Origin: Calocera cornea HHB12733
Taxonomy: Eukaryota > Basidiomycota > Dacrymycetes > Dacrymycetales > Dacrymycetaceae
Assembly (NCBI GenBank): GCA_001632435.1
Contig: KV424038.1
Location: 30,544 to 94,543 of the forward strand
Direction: 5' to 3'
DNA: 64,000 nucleotides
The position numbers and the translations under genes are program-made. This document shows positions 34,464 through 46,908 of this stretch, in pieces (positions within the stretch are counted from its first letter, which is position 1; the number at the start of each line of letters is the position of its first letter). Under the pieces are notes generated by a model, which made no database searches, was not told the DNA's origin, and saw only the letters and a program-made list of their open reading frames with translations.

Positions 34464-37400
34464 GTGTCATGCCTCATTACCTTAGCACCTCCCGCAGAAC
34501 CGTCCAGCGCCGCACACGCCGGCATCCCCACTGTGGGATTAGTAGAGCATGATGTTTGGCTGACCACCTTTGGACGTTCACAGAATGGATCAAGTACGAT
34601 AAGCTGCAGGGAGCTGTCGACTTGGTATGAATGCGTCGATATATATGGATCTTACGAAGACATGATGGTAGCGAGGGAAGTACCAGATCCTACTTTGATA
34701 GCGTTGACTAGGTTGTCGGTTATGGATCATTTACGCAGCTATCCTTTCTTTTATAGGCACCATCTGGTTACATTAGCTGCCATGCAACACGAACGTGCGG
34801 CATGTTCGGTCAATTGGGGCCGGGATCGTTTGGTAGCATACCTGGTTGGTCGCAACTGCTCTTGTGCTGTCTGCTTATCTGTCTGTTGTCTGTATCGTCT
34901 GTTGCCCCGGAGAAGGGTTCAGTCTATAACAGCGCCTGCCCGGCGGGTCATGTCCACAAGGGAGATCGTTGCCGTCCAAGCAGCTCGTAAAGGACAGTTG
35001 CTTGCAGATGCTGCGGAAAAACGACGCCTGACTGCACAAGCTCGTATGGAGCGGACTCGTCAAGAAGCCGAAAATATTGTGCGCATTCGAGATCGGTTTC
35101 CTACGAAACCGTCTGTTGAGCTAAAAAGAACTATAGTGAACGAGTTCACTACGAAGATGAGCGTGGAGTATTCTCGACAGGCCGCCTGCGCTATATGCGC
35201 GGAGGGATGCTCGATTTCAGAACTCAAGCATGTCTCAGTGCATGACGTGGACCTGTCGCTTCTGGTAAACGAGCTAGTCCCTGTCAGCCTGTTACCGACA
35301 ACGTATAACACTGTAGCGTATGAAGGGGCATTGCTGGAACCGTCGGGCTTATCCGACGTTGATATGAAGTCGGGTTATATGGTAGTGTGTGAACAATGCC
35401 GGACTGCCCTAGCAAGCGGACGCATGCCAGACTATGCAATTGCAAACGGTTTCTATTATGCATATGACCGTGTACCTGTCGAGGTTCAGACAGCCTTTTC
35501 TACAGCCTCTCTGTTTGACCTGCAGATGGTGGCTCGGGTGCGAGGGACCACAATTGCTTACAAGTATAGCGAGACATATGGTTCATCCACATATGGCCAG
35601 CCGCGTGCTGGTTCCCAGTCCTATACACGAGGGAATGTGCTCGTTCTGCCGCAAGATGTACTGAGTTTGAGCAATGTTCTTCCCCCTCCTCCCGATGATA
35701 TTCGTAAGGCTGTGACGGTACTGTTCTCCGCGGCTGCGCGAGGTACGACCGAGACACTTAAGCGATTTAAGCCGGTGCTGGTCAGCCCTGCAAATGTTCG
35801 CGTGATGATAGAATTTCTGCTGCGTTTCAACAGAACATATCGCGAGACTGGCGGATATTTCGACGCGCCTGCTTGTTTTAGCGCGGACAATCTCGACAGT
35901 CTCACTGGGCCGTCCGAACGAGGCAGCCATGCTTACGTGCCGGCAGCAGTACATGTGGGCCACCTCGGACCTGTGTCGGATGCTTTGGCTGGATCGACAT
36001 CCGGATATGACGGTCGCGACCCCTTCGTACAGGACGATTCAGGCGGTGATTTACTAGTGGATGCTGTGGGTTGGAGCGAGACCGACCAGACGAACAGCAA
36101 TTATGATCGGATGAAGCTGTCTGCGTTGTCGTGGTGTCTCCGAGGTAATGCATTTTTGAGATCAAGAAGTGGGAGCGCTCCTGTCCCTGACTTCGACAGT
36201 CCTTACCTTCTGACCTGGATGTGGCCCCATCTTGACCCTTTCGGTCTAGGGGGATTTAACAACAAATGCAGGCGGATACCGATTGACATGCGACGACAAG
36301 TGGGCCATATGTTGCGGTTGCACAGTAGACGGTTTGCGCAAGACTCCACCTTTGCGTTTGTGTGTTACAATGTTCTTCGCAAGCAGGCTGTCTTTCGCTC
36401 TGTTCGTTTTCGGGTCAGACAACGAGAAAAGGCCGATATTGTAGATCGACTTAGCAGGCTCGATCCTTCAGTACTTCAGTACATGGAACGCACGTATCGT
36501 TCGGAACCAGCCTACAAGCCACGGGATCGCGAGGAGACTGAGGTAATGAGTCTGTTAAGACGAGTCAGTATATCTGTCCTTGATCTCCCAGGTACGGCGG
36601 GTTATAAACTACGGCGCCGGAATGAATTGCGAAGTATGTCGTACACGCATTCAACACCTGCCCTGTATATCACCATTAATCCGTTTGATCGTGCTCATCC
36701 GTTGGTACGATTGTTGGCAGGGGAAGACGTCACTACTGAACAAGCACTCCAGGGCGATATGGACCTTGGTGAGTTTCAACGAGCTGTAATCGCCGCGAGG
36801 AATCCAGTCGCTACTGCCATGTTCTTCCATCGCATGATATCTGCCTTCATTAGCTGCGTCCTCCGAGCAGACAGCAACGAAGAGGGCTTGTTCGGTGTAT
36901 GCAAAGGTTATTATGGAATGGTTGAAGCACAGGGTCGTGGGACGCTTCACTGTCACATGCTTGTCTGGCTAGAAGGTAATCTAAGCCCCCAGGCGTTGCG
37001 AGATCGGATGGAATCCGATCCTGCATACAAGATAAGACTATTTGAATGGCTAGAGGAAACTATACGGTGCCAGCTTCCGAGTGATACTGGCTCGGCTGTA
37101 GTCGAGAGTTGCGAACGGCCAGCAAGTACCGGCACAGTAGATCCCAGGACACAGCAGGTACCAGATACTAGCACATTGACAGACGACGCCTTCGATGCAA
37201 CGGTCGCTCGAATTGCAGAAGACGTGGTCCTTCGGACGAACTGGCATGTCCATACCGAAACATGCTGGAAGTATCTGGAATCATCAGAACCGAGGGATGA
37301 TGCACATTGCCGTTTACGCATGGATGGTATCACTCGCCCTACTACTATACTTGACATCGACACCGGCTCTATCTTGCTTAAACGGCTACATCCGAAAATA

Positions 37401-40400
37401 AGCAACTATAACTTGATATGCTCTTACCTTCTCAGGTGCAATATGGACATCAAGTACGTCGGGTCTGGGGAGGCAGCTAAAGCACTCATATTCTACGCGA
37501 CGGATTACGTGACCAAGGAGAGCTTGCCTCTCCATGAAGGCTTGTCCGCCATGTGGTATGCAATCAAAGGTCCAGCACCTGATACAATGGAGTGGCCTGC
37601 TGGGGACGACGATGGAAATCGCCGAGTTGTTAGTAAGCTGGTGAACTTAATGATGGCTAGACAAGAGATTTCTCACCCCCAAGTCATGGCCGATTTGTTA
37701 GGGAACGGCGACTACTATTGCAGTACTACCTTTCGTCTTTTATATTGGGGTGCGTTCGAACGATATGTTCAAAGACACCTGAGAGAGCGTGAACTAGATG
37801 GATCTGTGCCCGACGATGCAACGATACAATTTTGTGACTGTGAAGCCGGCATACAGCCTCCCTTCGGATCTAGCGCTGAGGACGATCTTGGCTCGGCCGA
37901 GGATGTATGTATTCTGTCTTTCGGAGATGAAAGCATCACCGCATCAAACCAACAAGCTGATTACTTACGCAGACCAGGTGATGAACCAGCTAATGGGATG
38001 AACTTGTGGGAGTTTGTTCAGTGGTCGGAGAAGATGGCGGTGAGCAAAGAAATTAGCCGATTGGATAGAACGGCGCGCCCAGGACGTCGCACGGGTCGTC
38101 ATGCTGCCCCGCGAAGTGCATACCTATCGAGCCACCCTCAAGCCGAAACTCATATGTTCCGCAAACGGCTGACCCCGGTGGTGCCTGTTCTTCTCGGTAA
38201 CTCGATTCCGCCCAGAGATGGGTCGCCTCAACAATACCAGGTCTGGTGTCGGAGCATGCTGACTCTGTTCAAGCCCTGGCGAAAGCCCTGTGACCTTCGG
38301 GCTCGTGCAGAGTCATGGAGTAGTGCATTCGAGCGCACAGTGTTTCCCAGCGCGTCACGCGAGTTGATGCGAAATCTGAATGTGTTTCGGGAATGCAAGG
38401 ACGCGAGAGATGCATATAACGAGGAACGGAGACGGAACCGTACCATGCCTGACTTAATTGGATTGGAGAGGTTCGGGGGCGTACCATCGTCTTCTAAAGA
38501 TGCCGAGGCTGTCCTGCTGAGAGATGAACTGCTCGATTGTGTAGAATTGTCACTGGATTCGACCGGTGTGGATATGCAGGCAATGGATGTTATCGGTGAG
38601 GACGGTTCCAGTGCGCTCGCAGACGTGCGTGTTAGCGGTTTATTAGACGTGAGTTCGGCAGCATCTAACAGTTCAACCAGGTCTTCACTCGGATTGACTG
38701 ATGTGACTGGACAGGACCGTCGCGACATAGACCACCTCGGCACCGTATTGCTCACCTTGAAACGCAAGAGGGGCAGAACAGAGGATGACGAGGATGACGT
38801 GGATAGGCATCGAATAGAACAAGCTCGGTCTCAGGTTCAAGCACGATTGCATCGTGACTTACTGCCCATCACAGGCCGGTACAGTCCCGATAACGATCAA
38901 AGTGGTACAGATATTGCCGAGCGACGCGCGTCTGTGCAGGTAATTATAGATAATGTGGTAAAAGATCGAGGTCTCGATCAAAACGCAGAACAGTGCAGGG
39001 CGTTACAAATAGTAGGGCAGCATGTGGCGGAGCAGTCTAGCAAGCAGCTTCTTATGTACGTTGGCGGAGTCGCCGGGTCGGGAAAAAGCTATTGGATAGA
39101 GTCGATTGTCCTCATGTTCCGTAGATTGGCTCTCTCGTCTGTTTTGATGTTGACCGCTCCCACCGGTATAGCGGCTGTAAACATAGGTGGATCTACAATC
39201 CATTCCGTATGCTGTATGCGGCCAGGTCGTACATCTACCTCTGTCGTTGAGGAGCTTCAGACGATCTTTCAGTCAGTGATGTACTTGGTCGTTGATGAGG
39301 TATCCATGGTGAGTGCACAATTTTTAAGCAAGCTCGACCATCGTCTCCGTGTGGCCAAAGGCTCATCTGCTTCACCGAGTTCGTTACCGTTCGGTGGAGT
39401 CAACGTCATCTTCACCGGAGACTTTGGGCAGTTAAAGCCGGTACAGGCTAAGTGCTTGTTTGATCATGATCTGGTAAAGAAGCTGGACTTGAAGACGAGC
39501 CAGTCTGCAAATGGCCAAACAGCGCTCCATGGTGCTTTTCTTTGGCGCCAGGTCACGGACGTAGTCCTTCTTCGACAGAATATTCGTCAAGCCGCCGACG
39601 CGCGGTATGGCGCTTTACTGGATCGGATTAGGGTGGGTATCGCTTGGAATGGCTTGTATCAGTCCAGTCGAGGCCAGTCTTCCCCGCTTCCTTCGGTACA
39701 TTATGGAAAGTCAGACTACGAGGTCCTGCGTGAGCGATGCATATCAGCAGTCACTGGTACAACTCCGGAAACGGTCGCGGGTTTCGAAGATGCTCCTTTC
39801 ATCGTCACTCGTCGCGTATTGAGAGACGCATTGAATCTCAGGCTCACTGTTAAATGGGCAGCGACCTTAGATCGAGAAGTCCAGTACTATTATGCCAAAG
39901 ACTATGTGGGAAAGTCTGAAGCTGTCGGTGAGGTACGCTCGCGATTATGGAACGTTCGATCCTCGGTAACAAGCGATGCACTCGGTCGCTTACCGTTATT
40001 TATCGGAATGAAAGTAATGATTACTGAAAACATAGCCGTTCGAGTGAAGGCTGTGAACGGGCAAGAGGGTGTGGTATGTGAAATAAAATATGACCTTTCG
40101 ATGGGGGTGCGCAGGGCAGTGATGGTACTAGTGCATATTCCGGGCGCGAACATGACTGGTTATGGACTACCGCAAGATGTCGTACCCATACTGCCTGTGC
40201 GATCTGTGTTCCAATACCGCTCTCCGCATGAGGAAACCGTGTATCGCATCAGGCGGCTCCAGCTCCCCCTCGTACCTGCATATGCTTACACGGACTATAA
40301 GGCACAAGGAAGAACACTAGATCGTGCAGTAGTGGACATCACAGGGTGCAAGTCTATACAGAGCACGTACGTGATGCTATCCAGAGTGCGTCGTTTGGAC

Positions 40401-40535
40401 GGTCTACTGATATTGCGCGATTTCAGACCGAACGTGCTATATTCGAGGCAGTCTGAGGAGGCGCGTTCGGAAGATGCCCGGTTAGAGAGCTGTGACGCAC
40501 GATGCTGTGCTGATTATGTACGCAATGGTCGGTAA
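34464..40535 (+). mobile_element. Helitron Rep-helicase (RepHel), apparently intact
   Basis: Rolling-circle transposase-helicase. The frame is open from 34464; the first in-frame ATG is 34662, giving 1957 residues, and the true start is uncertain. Order: a Cys-rich N-terminus (NCSCAVCLSVCC), a zinc-finger-like DUF6570-type region (CAICAEGCS, about 35180-35760), the Helitron Rep domain with YITINPFDRAHPLVR, the HUH motif in GRGTLHCHMLVWLEG (about 36934-36975) and two tyrosines in FYATDYVTK (about 37488-37515), then a PIF1-type SF1B helicase with Walker A GGVAGSGKS (about 39062), TAPTGIAAVNIGG, VVDEVSMV, FTGDFGQLKPVQ and a C-terminal SRVR motif. No internal stops. Intactness suggests recent activity or selection. 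Element ends (5' TC, 3' hairpin plus CTRR) were not identified. Confidence 0.92.
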
Positions 40536-41613
40536 ATTTCCGAAGGAGCGGTCAGATCCGGTGGCGAGGCGACCGAAGTGCATCCGGTCACATTCCATCG
40601 TCCTTGCTGTTCTTAGAGTCACATCCCTCGTCTTGCCTGCTGTTCGCGATCAGCTATCGTCGAGAGATTCCTACAACCAAATGCCTCCTAGTGCGTAACT
40701 GTCTGTATATATCATATGTGGCTTACGTCTATGTTTCACAGATCGACTGCTTGATGAACGTGTAATATGGTGTCAGGGGCAGCCTGTCAGGGTTATGCTC
40801 TTCGACAATCGCGTTCTTCTTCGTCTTCCCCCAGACGCGACATCAGCCCCGGACGCGTCCTCGTCTGTCTTGTTACCGTATCTCGTCGATGGTGCCATAT
40901 GCTATGCCGGAGAAGGGGCGTCCAGACTACGCTGCTGGTACTGGGATGGAAGATCAACGGACTGGCACCATGCAACTGAGATGACCACTCATCCTCGATG
41001 TGCAGAGTTGTATCTTTCGACTGTTAATAAGCCGAACTGGGTGCGGCGTGGATCAGTATCGAGGAGACGCCAGCGACCCAAATCTCCTGATATTGTACGT
41101 CGTCCTGTTCCTGCTGGCCCAGCTCGTTGCTGATTAAAGACAGTCGGTTTCTCCGTCCCTGGCTCCCGACGTGCTATATACATCCGTCCTGCAGTGCATG
41201 TCCGAGTTTCTCGTCAGTACATTGCATAATCTGTCTGTGTGAACCTGACTGATCAATTCGCAGGCAGATTATTCTGTGATTGTACAGGAGTTCGGTGCAG
41301 ACGACGCACCGAGTTTGCCGGAGTATGCAGTGCGCTCCTCCAGTTTTAGGTGTGGTTTTCCACGCTGACATTGGACTGATAGGCTCTGAAACTGACGGCG
41401 TCGCGTCGCGCTGGGAGTGTGAGTAACACCGTTCCTGGCGTTGCTGTCTGCACCTCCGAGTCTGGTAACTCGGTGAGGAGTGGTTTACCCGTCACGACGG
41501 GCTCCTCGCCAGCGCGGGCAGATCGGAATAAAGAGAGGATATCTGCAAAGCGAAATAAGTCGGACAAGCGTCGTCGTCAATCTACATTTATGTATGGTCT
41601 TAATATGAATTGA
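40525..41613 (+). CDS. Hypothetical protein overlapping the RepHel stop
   Basis: Unknown family. The tentative model starts at ATG 40525, 11 bases before the end of the RepHel frame, and uses exons 40525-40690, 40742-41094, 41195-41212, 41264-41349 and 41418-41613, giving 272 residues. Exons 1 to 3 join cleanly; the exon 4/5 junction needs a GAG acceptor and is the weak point. Visible features: RLLDERVIWCQGQPVRVMLF after the first intron, a small acidic exon (FGADDAPSLPEY), and a basic tail (RNKERISAKRNKSDKRRRQS) that may be nuclear. An island motif (TCGGTAAATTTCCGA, 40529-40543) lies on its start. It may be an alternative or downstream product of the Helitron transcription unit. Confidence 0.5.
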
Positions 41614-41875
41614 GCCGAATGATCTACCAACGCATCCTGCCTTCACACTCGGTCGGGCTCTTGACGATCGGTGACTGTATCGTGCTGTACAAGTTGGTCA
41701 TGTTCGATGCAGCTGGAATGTTTAACCGTTCTCGAACAGGGCACCATCGTGCATTCAGTTGCTTATGCCTTACTCGTCATGGACATCGGCGCTCAACAGG
41801 CAACCGTATACTATTTCGGACGTAGCTAACATGCGTCACATACTACCATGGCGGAACGCTGCAGGACTTCACCAT

Positions 41876-42932
41876 TTACGCGTTTAGGATAAGCGTGCTT
41901 CGTACACGTCTTTGTTCCGTTCGCTGCGCTGCGACCGACTCTGCGGCCTGTGCACTTGTCAGTAAGGGCACGCAACAGGCTGTATCAATATGACAGTGTC
42001 CCGGCAGACATACCGGCTCGGTCTGTATCCGCGATGCTAACCGAACGAGGTGTTCGGGTACCAGATTGGTGACAAACCCGCGTTTCAGCTTCACGATCTC
42101 CACCGTGAACGCGACGTCTACAAAATCGCCCTTTTCGAATGCTAACGGAGATGTGCACTGTATCGTGCCGTCTGACAGTCTGTTGCCGAGTATGATCGGG
42201 CTTCGGACAGACCATTCATCTTCAATCCTCTTGGCGTCACCTCTTGGGTCGTCTTCCGGGGTTAAGTTGTCATCTGCACCTGTTCGTGTCTAGTATGGAC
42301 CGTCAATAAATCTGCTCTTTCGGACCTGGTAGCCTTGCTCACTTTGTCAAATACAACACGGTAAAACGATAGGACCGCGTCATTCTCGTCGGCATTGGTG
42401 GGTAAGCGAAATGCAACAGCGGCTCCGCGTCCCCCTGCAGCGCGTATAAGGAATTGCCGCAGTCTATTCACTTGGCGAATAGTATCGAGCCATGGCTGCA
42501 CTTGCCCTCCGCCTTGGAGCACGAAGTTTTGTGTCGCTCTACAAGCTGTGTCCGCGTCACTGCACCGGCTTAATACGCAGTTATCGTGAATCGCCGAGGT
42601 ACATACCCATTCCAGTTCCCCAAGCGTCCGATCCGGTTCTCGCCCAGGTGACCTTGTACGCGGAAATGCGCGACCAGTGCATCACCATTTAGAAGGTCGC
42701 GCCGCCATACCGCCTCCCATGTCCGGCGTCTGTTTCGGGCCGGCTGAATGCGGGCACATACTGCCAGCTCTTGTGCAAGTTGTGCTGGCTCAGTCGATAT
42801 ATAGGCGTGGTCGACGTCCATGGCAAGGTCGACATCATCGTACGGCCAAGTGTCGCGTAGCGATACATTATCTGGAGAACCTAATGCTATGCGGGTAAGC
42901 CATACGCTTGCCTGTATACGCTGGTCATTCAT
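41876..42932 (-). CDS. Hypothetical protein, OB-fold-like C-terminus?
   Basis: Unknown family. The model 42607-42932, 42343-42538, 41876-42229 on the minus strand is in phase (291 residues). The first junction is strong; the second intron (113 bp) is less certain. The N-terminal half is Arg/Trp-rich (RNRRRTWEAVWRRDLLNG). The middle is QGGGQVQPWLDTIRQVNRL. The last exon has alternating hydrophobic strands: SPIILGNRLSDGTIQCTSP then FEKGDFVDVAFTVEIVKLKR. That pattern, with GDFVDV, resembles small beta-barrel proteins, and the plus-strand gene at 43728 carries a similar GDLVLIAV segment. An ssDNA-binding OB fold is a guess to be tested. Confidence 0.55.
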
Positions 42933-43137
42933 CTCGTACCTGCGAAGAAGGCCATGCAGGCACCGTTCTGCTATTTCCGGCTAGGCGCCCGTATCGTCCG
43001 GCAGGGCGTGGATCCGGACAGGCAACGATTGCGGTCCATTATGTACCGCGCGTACGTATAATGGCATTGGGCAGGTTGAGGTTTGGTGGCCACCGTATGC
43101 CCTCTCCCGTTCGTACTGTCTGTGCACGTCGAACATT

Positions 43138-43727
43138 GCTCGAGCTACTCAGTACGCCGCACAGTTGCTTGTAGAGTGATGCATTGCCATGGCTGGCACG
43201 GACCTGCATTGACCCATTAGGTAAAGCACCGACGCGGGTCGCGGGTTAATTTACGGGCCTGCGTTTTGATTCCGCCTGGTATTCATTAACGACACGGCGA
43301 AGACAACGAACTGCGTGGCAGCAAGCCAACACCATTACCAGTCACAGAACGTATGGGATGTCACCATTGGGATCACGGTTCCGGTCAGTCCTCTACTTAG
43401 TTTGAAACACGTCGAGTTCGGACACTGCTGTATCTGGCGGATACCCCTATCTCCTTTCGGATATCGCCCCGATCGCTCACAGCCGTGTCTGGTTTGCGTT
43501 CTCGGGCCGCCCTACAGCGTGACATACACCAGTGCCTCCAGGTAACTAGCTTGCTCGATCCTGTCTATCTCGGACGATCCTCATCCAGAAGTCGTCCGGA
43601 TCATCGTATGTACTCGCCTGACCTGGCCACTGGCGACTGCCAGCCGTATGAGCCTACTGCAGCCTATAAAGCGTGATTGAGACGGTCTACTGTATGTATG
43701 AGCGTATACTGGCGTCCGCCTATCATT
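43138..43727. other. Spacer with an island motif at 43242-43257
   Basis: No gene is supported. CGGGTTAATTTACGGG at 43242-43257 is one of the clearest copies of the island motif and lies between the divergent genes at 41876 and 43728. Confidence 0.4.
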
Positions 43728-45239
43728 ATGGCTAAGACAAAGCGCGCGGCTCAGACAACTGAGGATGACCATGCGGCGAAAAAGGCTCGGTACGCTTACA
43801 ACTTTCGCCCGCCTTCTTCGCTGCTTACTCCCTGGTATGCAGTGGCATTTCCTTTACTCAAGTGGAACCTGCACCGGATCCTCCTGCTACACCAGACCCG
43901 TCCGTAGAGTCCGAACTGTCAGACCAGGACGATCAGGAGCCGCCAGTATCTGTTGTACTGGATATTGACAGAAGCAGTCCGCTAGGAGGCCCGACCGACC
44001 CCTTCGACATGCCGTTGACACAATCGAGCTTGATCCGTAAGGATGTGCAGTTGAGTCCGTCAAGCACTTTGCTCAGTTGAGTGTATCCATTGTCCCATAA
44101 ACCCTCAAGTTGAAATAATACAGTATCCAATTCAGTCGGTGCGCTCGACACTCCGTCTCCAGCTGCGCGGGAAGTACTGTCCTCGTTCGTACTCTGTATT
44201 TGTCATTGCCGATCCTACTCAGCGCTCGTTAAGACATGAACATCCTCATACCGTCGATGCATCACATCCTTCCAGTCAGGTATGTACGGCACGGTTGTAT
44301 GCAACCCTCTCTTGCTGATAGCAGGCAGGAATGGAAGGATGAGCAACTGCGCACGCGGGATTGGGGATACAGTGCAGACCTGAACAGGTGCGGTCTATCA
44401 CATCCTAGTGTGTTCCGTGCATATGCTGACATCTGCTAAAGACGCATTGGACTGTTTCTCACGTACGCTTCTGACAAAGATTCCACTTATTCGCCATCCA
44501 AATTCCCACGCGGCGTTGCGTGGAAGACGCTTGGGACGACTGACGCGTCTGACCTTCTTTGCCGGGATGGATCCCCTGTAGTCCTATGGCTCGTTGGTAA
44601 ATTAACCGGCGTGTACTTTTTCACACAGGACGGTATGCCAGAACCCAGAGCATCAATCAGTTTCTCTCCTGTGCACGATAAGACGCTGGATCTCTGCAAA
44701 GATCTCTTGCGAAAGCATAGTCACGCCGGCGGTCAGTCGCCTGTCGCCTCTGTCTCTGTTATACTTATACATACGTGCAGCATCCGTCGTTCAGGGAGAT
44801 ACCTTAAGGGCTGGCAAGTGGATGTCCCGTCGCGTTCCCGGGGCGGTTGCTTCAACCGTACGTGTATTGTGTCCGTTATCTATCACGTCTTGACTCATCA
44901 CAGGTCGAGCCGTTTTCTGCCGTGTACGATGCAACGGCTGTGTTTAAGGCCGACATGGACCTGATACCGCCAGAAGACTTGAAACGCGGCGACCTTGTGC
45001 TTATCGCAGTTAACATCACCCGATACCGAGATCGAAGCGTATCCGATTACGCAACACAGTCGCCGTCACCGTCCCGTGCTGCCTTCTCCGCGCGAGGTAA
45101 TTCAGCCGGTGTAGGTAGCACAAATAGAGAAGCAAGATGGCGAGCGTTGTTGGGCTTACGCTGGATATCGCTGTTGCGCTCTGCCGACTACGACGAGGCG
45201 CCTCCTGTTGAGGCACCGATCGCGTCTGTACAGATCTAG
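43728..45239 (+). CDS. Hypothetical protein, multi-exon, model partial
   Basis: Unknown family. The start MAKTKRAAQTTEDDHAAKKA is basic and may be nuclear. Exon 1 (43728-43789) joins in phase to an exon from 43843 that is Asp/Glu/Pro-rich (PDPSVESELSDQDDQEPP). The frame of a later exon runs through about 44480-44735 (SKFPRGVAWKTLGTTDASDL, LVGKLTGVYFFTQDGMPEPR), and the last exon from about 44905 ends at 45239 with FKADMDLIPPEDLKRGDLVL and WRALLGLRWISLLRSAD. Exon joins between 44080 and 44480 were not resolved. The closing segment resembles that of the gene at 41876-42932, so the two could be distant relatives. Confidence 0.45.
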
Positions 45240-45588
45240 ATCGACCTTCTTATTAGACTGATTCAATGAAATGTCGCTTGGCCGTCTATATGCTATGGGA
45301 TTATTGTAGTCCTTGTTGTACAATTTTCTGTTCGCATACACCTCAGACACCGACCCTTCCATTATTGGTCCCTTAGTGGGCGCTGACTCATATGAAGACA
45401 CATGATGTACAGAACAGATTCAGGCCGTGTCCGATGATGATGTCATTGAATGTTGCATTCAGGACTGAATCGTTGCTCCATGGGGTAACTGAGTGCGGTC
45501 AACAGAGGGGACAGGGGCCGCGCGTCATCAGTACTCGATTGAAGGTCGCACAATTCCACACCCTGTCTTGTCTTCTCCCTCTACACGG

Positions 45589-46908
45589 ATGTCAATGAGT
45601 GCACGCTGGACGGCCTGGCGCGACCCTTTTGCTAAATTGGGGGAACGCATGGTCCAAATAGAGCTGCTGAAGCGGTGTGCATCTCTAGGTACTGCGGCGA
45701 TTCCGATCCGTGCAATGCCTGTGTCCGCGCACTATACCCCTACGTCTGTACACCGCATCTCCGCTTGGACATCTATCCGGGTGCTCCGTGTGCTTATTTA
45801 TAGCTTGGCAGCGCGGTCAGCGCTCGTCTCCCTTCACGACAGTTTTCTGGACATGATGGTGTGTCCTTCCCCCACCTGCCTCCTCAGCATTCCTTTGGAA
45901 CTGCTTGACTGTATCTTCTCGCAGTTGACTAGTCGGCAATTGGTACTTTTGCAACGATGTTGTCACCGGTTTCAGCGAGTTGCATCCTCTGTCGTTCGAC
46001 GACGGCTTGACATCAATCGACTGTTGTCGCGCTTCTTCCAATATCCTTTCGCCTTTCGACGTATTATGGCCGAGGCGGGCGCTATCATATCTGGTTCCCA
46101 GGCACTGCAGCTTGGGCTTGGCGAAGTCTTTCCGTTGTCTGACTTGGATTTGTACACACCGGCCGAGAGCGTGGCCGGTGTGCTTGCATATCTCCGAGTG
46201 GAAGGCTATGTCGCCGCTGAAGTGGACTCTGGCATGCCATCGTCCATTTATTCACAGGACACTTCCTACATATCGTTCGGTGCGTGTATCACCTCGTCGA
46301 TGCACTATAGGAGTGGAAGTTACTTACAATTTCTGCCCGTCAGTCCATACACTGCGACGTGAATGCTGTCAGGTCCAAGTCATTGTTCCGTTCGCAAGCA
46401 ACCCTATACTTCCCATCCTTCGGTACCATCTCAGTAAATCCAACTCTTCCTCTCCTGGTTTTTATCTCATCACCATCTAGCCTGTGTATGTAACTTTATC
46501 ACGTGGGACAGTTTTGTCTCGCTCTATCCCGTCGCGACGTTCGATCGCAAACGCGCCTTGCTGTTGAACAACAATCCCGGTACCGCCGCTGCAGTTTGCA
46601 AGTACCGACAAAGAGGATTCGATATAATCTCTTACTCGGACACATCTGACGCGACACCACGACGGGTTGGAGATCACAGAACATGGATCCATGCCTTCGA
46701 TGTCTCCGAGTTTCCAATCTTACCAAGACACGACTATCGGGGAAACGAATGGCTGTTACAAGCTAGACTCCCCTCTGACTCTGCAGGGAGTTATAGGCAT
46801 GTCTTTGACCTGTTGACGACCATCGCAGGTGAGGATCAGAGTACGCGCAGCGTTCTTCCTTATTATGGCTCCATCGGAGGTAGTACGTTAAAGCTCGTCG
46901 TTAGATGA
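45589..46908 (+). CDS. F-box protein with nucleotidyltransferase-like domain
   Basis: Exons 45589-46279, 46344-46433 and 46481-46908 join in phase to 402 residues. After a lead of about 95 residues there is an F-box (about 96-140: LLSIPLELLDCIFSQLTSRQ), then NRLLSRFFQYPFAFRRIM, then a nucleotidyltransferase-like signature ISGSQALQLGLGEVFP followed by SDLDLYTP, with the GS and DLD typical of that fold. Later blocks VHTLRRECCQVQVIV, CNFITWDSFVSLYPVATFDR and KYRQRGFDII match a lineage-expanded Agaricomycete family I know by its shared signatures but not by name. The family's activity is unknown; an SCF adaptor role is expected from the F-box. The ATG could also be a later one, such as 45856. Confidence 0.7.

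Noticed and set aside
34397..34500. MAPTKYPASVSCLP as first exon of RepHel
   Set aside because: The donor is good, but joining to the main frame through the nearest CCCGCAG acceptor puts it out of phase and hits a stop soon after.
40688..40691. CTAG followed by T as a candidate Helitron 3' end
   Set aside because: There is only a weak 4-bp stem upstream instead of the expected stable hairpin, and the position coincides with a good exon-intron boundary of the overlapping gene.
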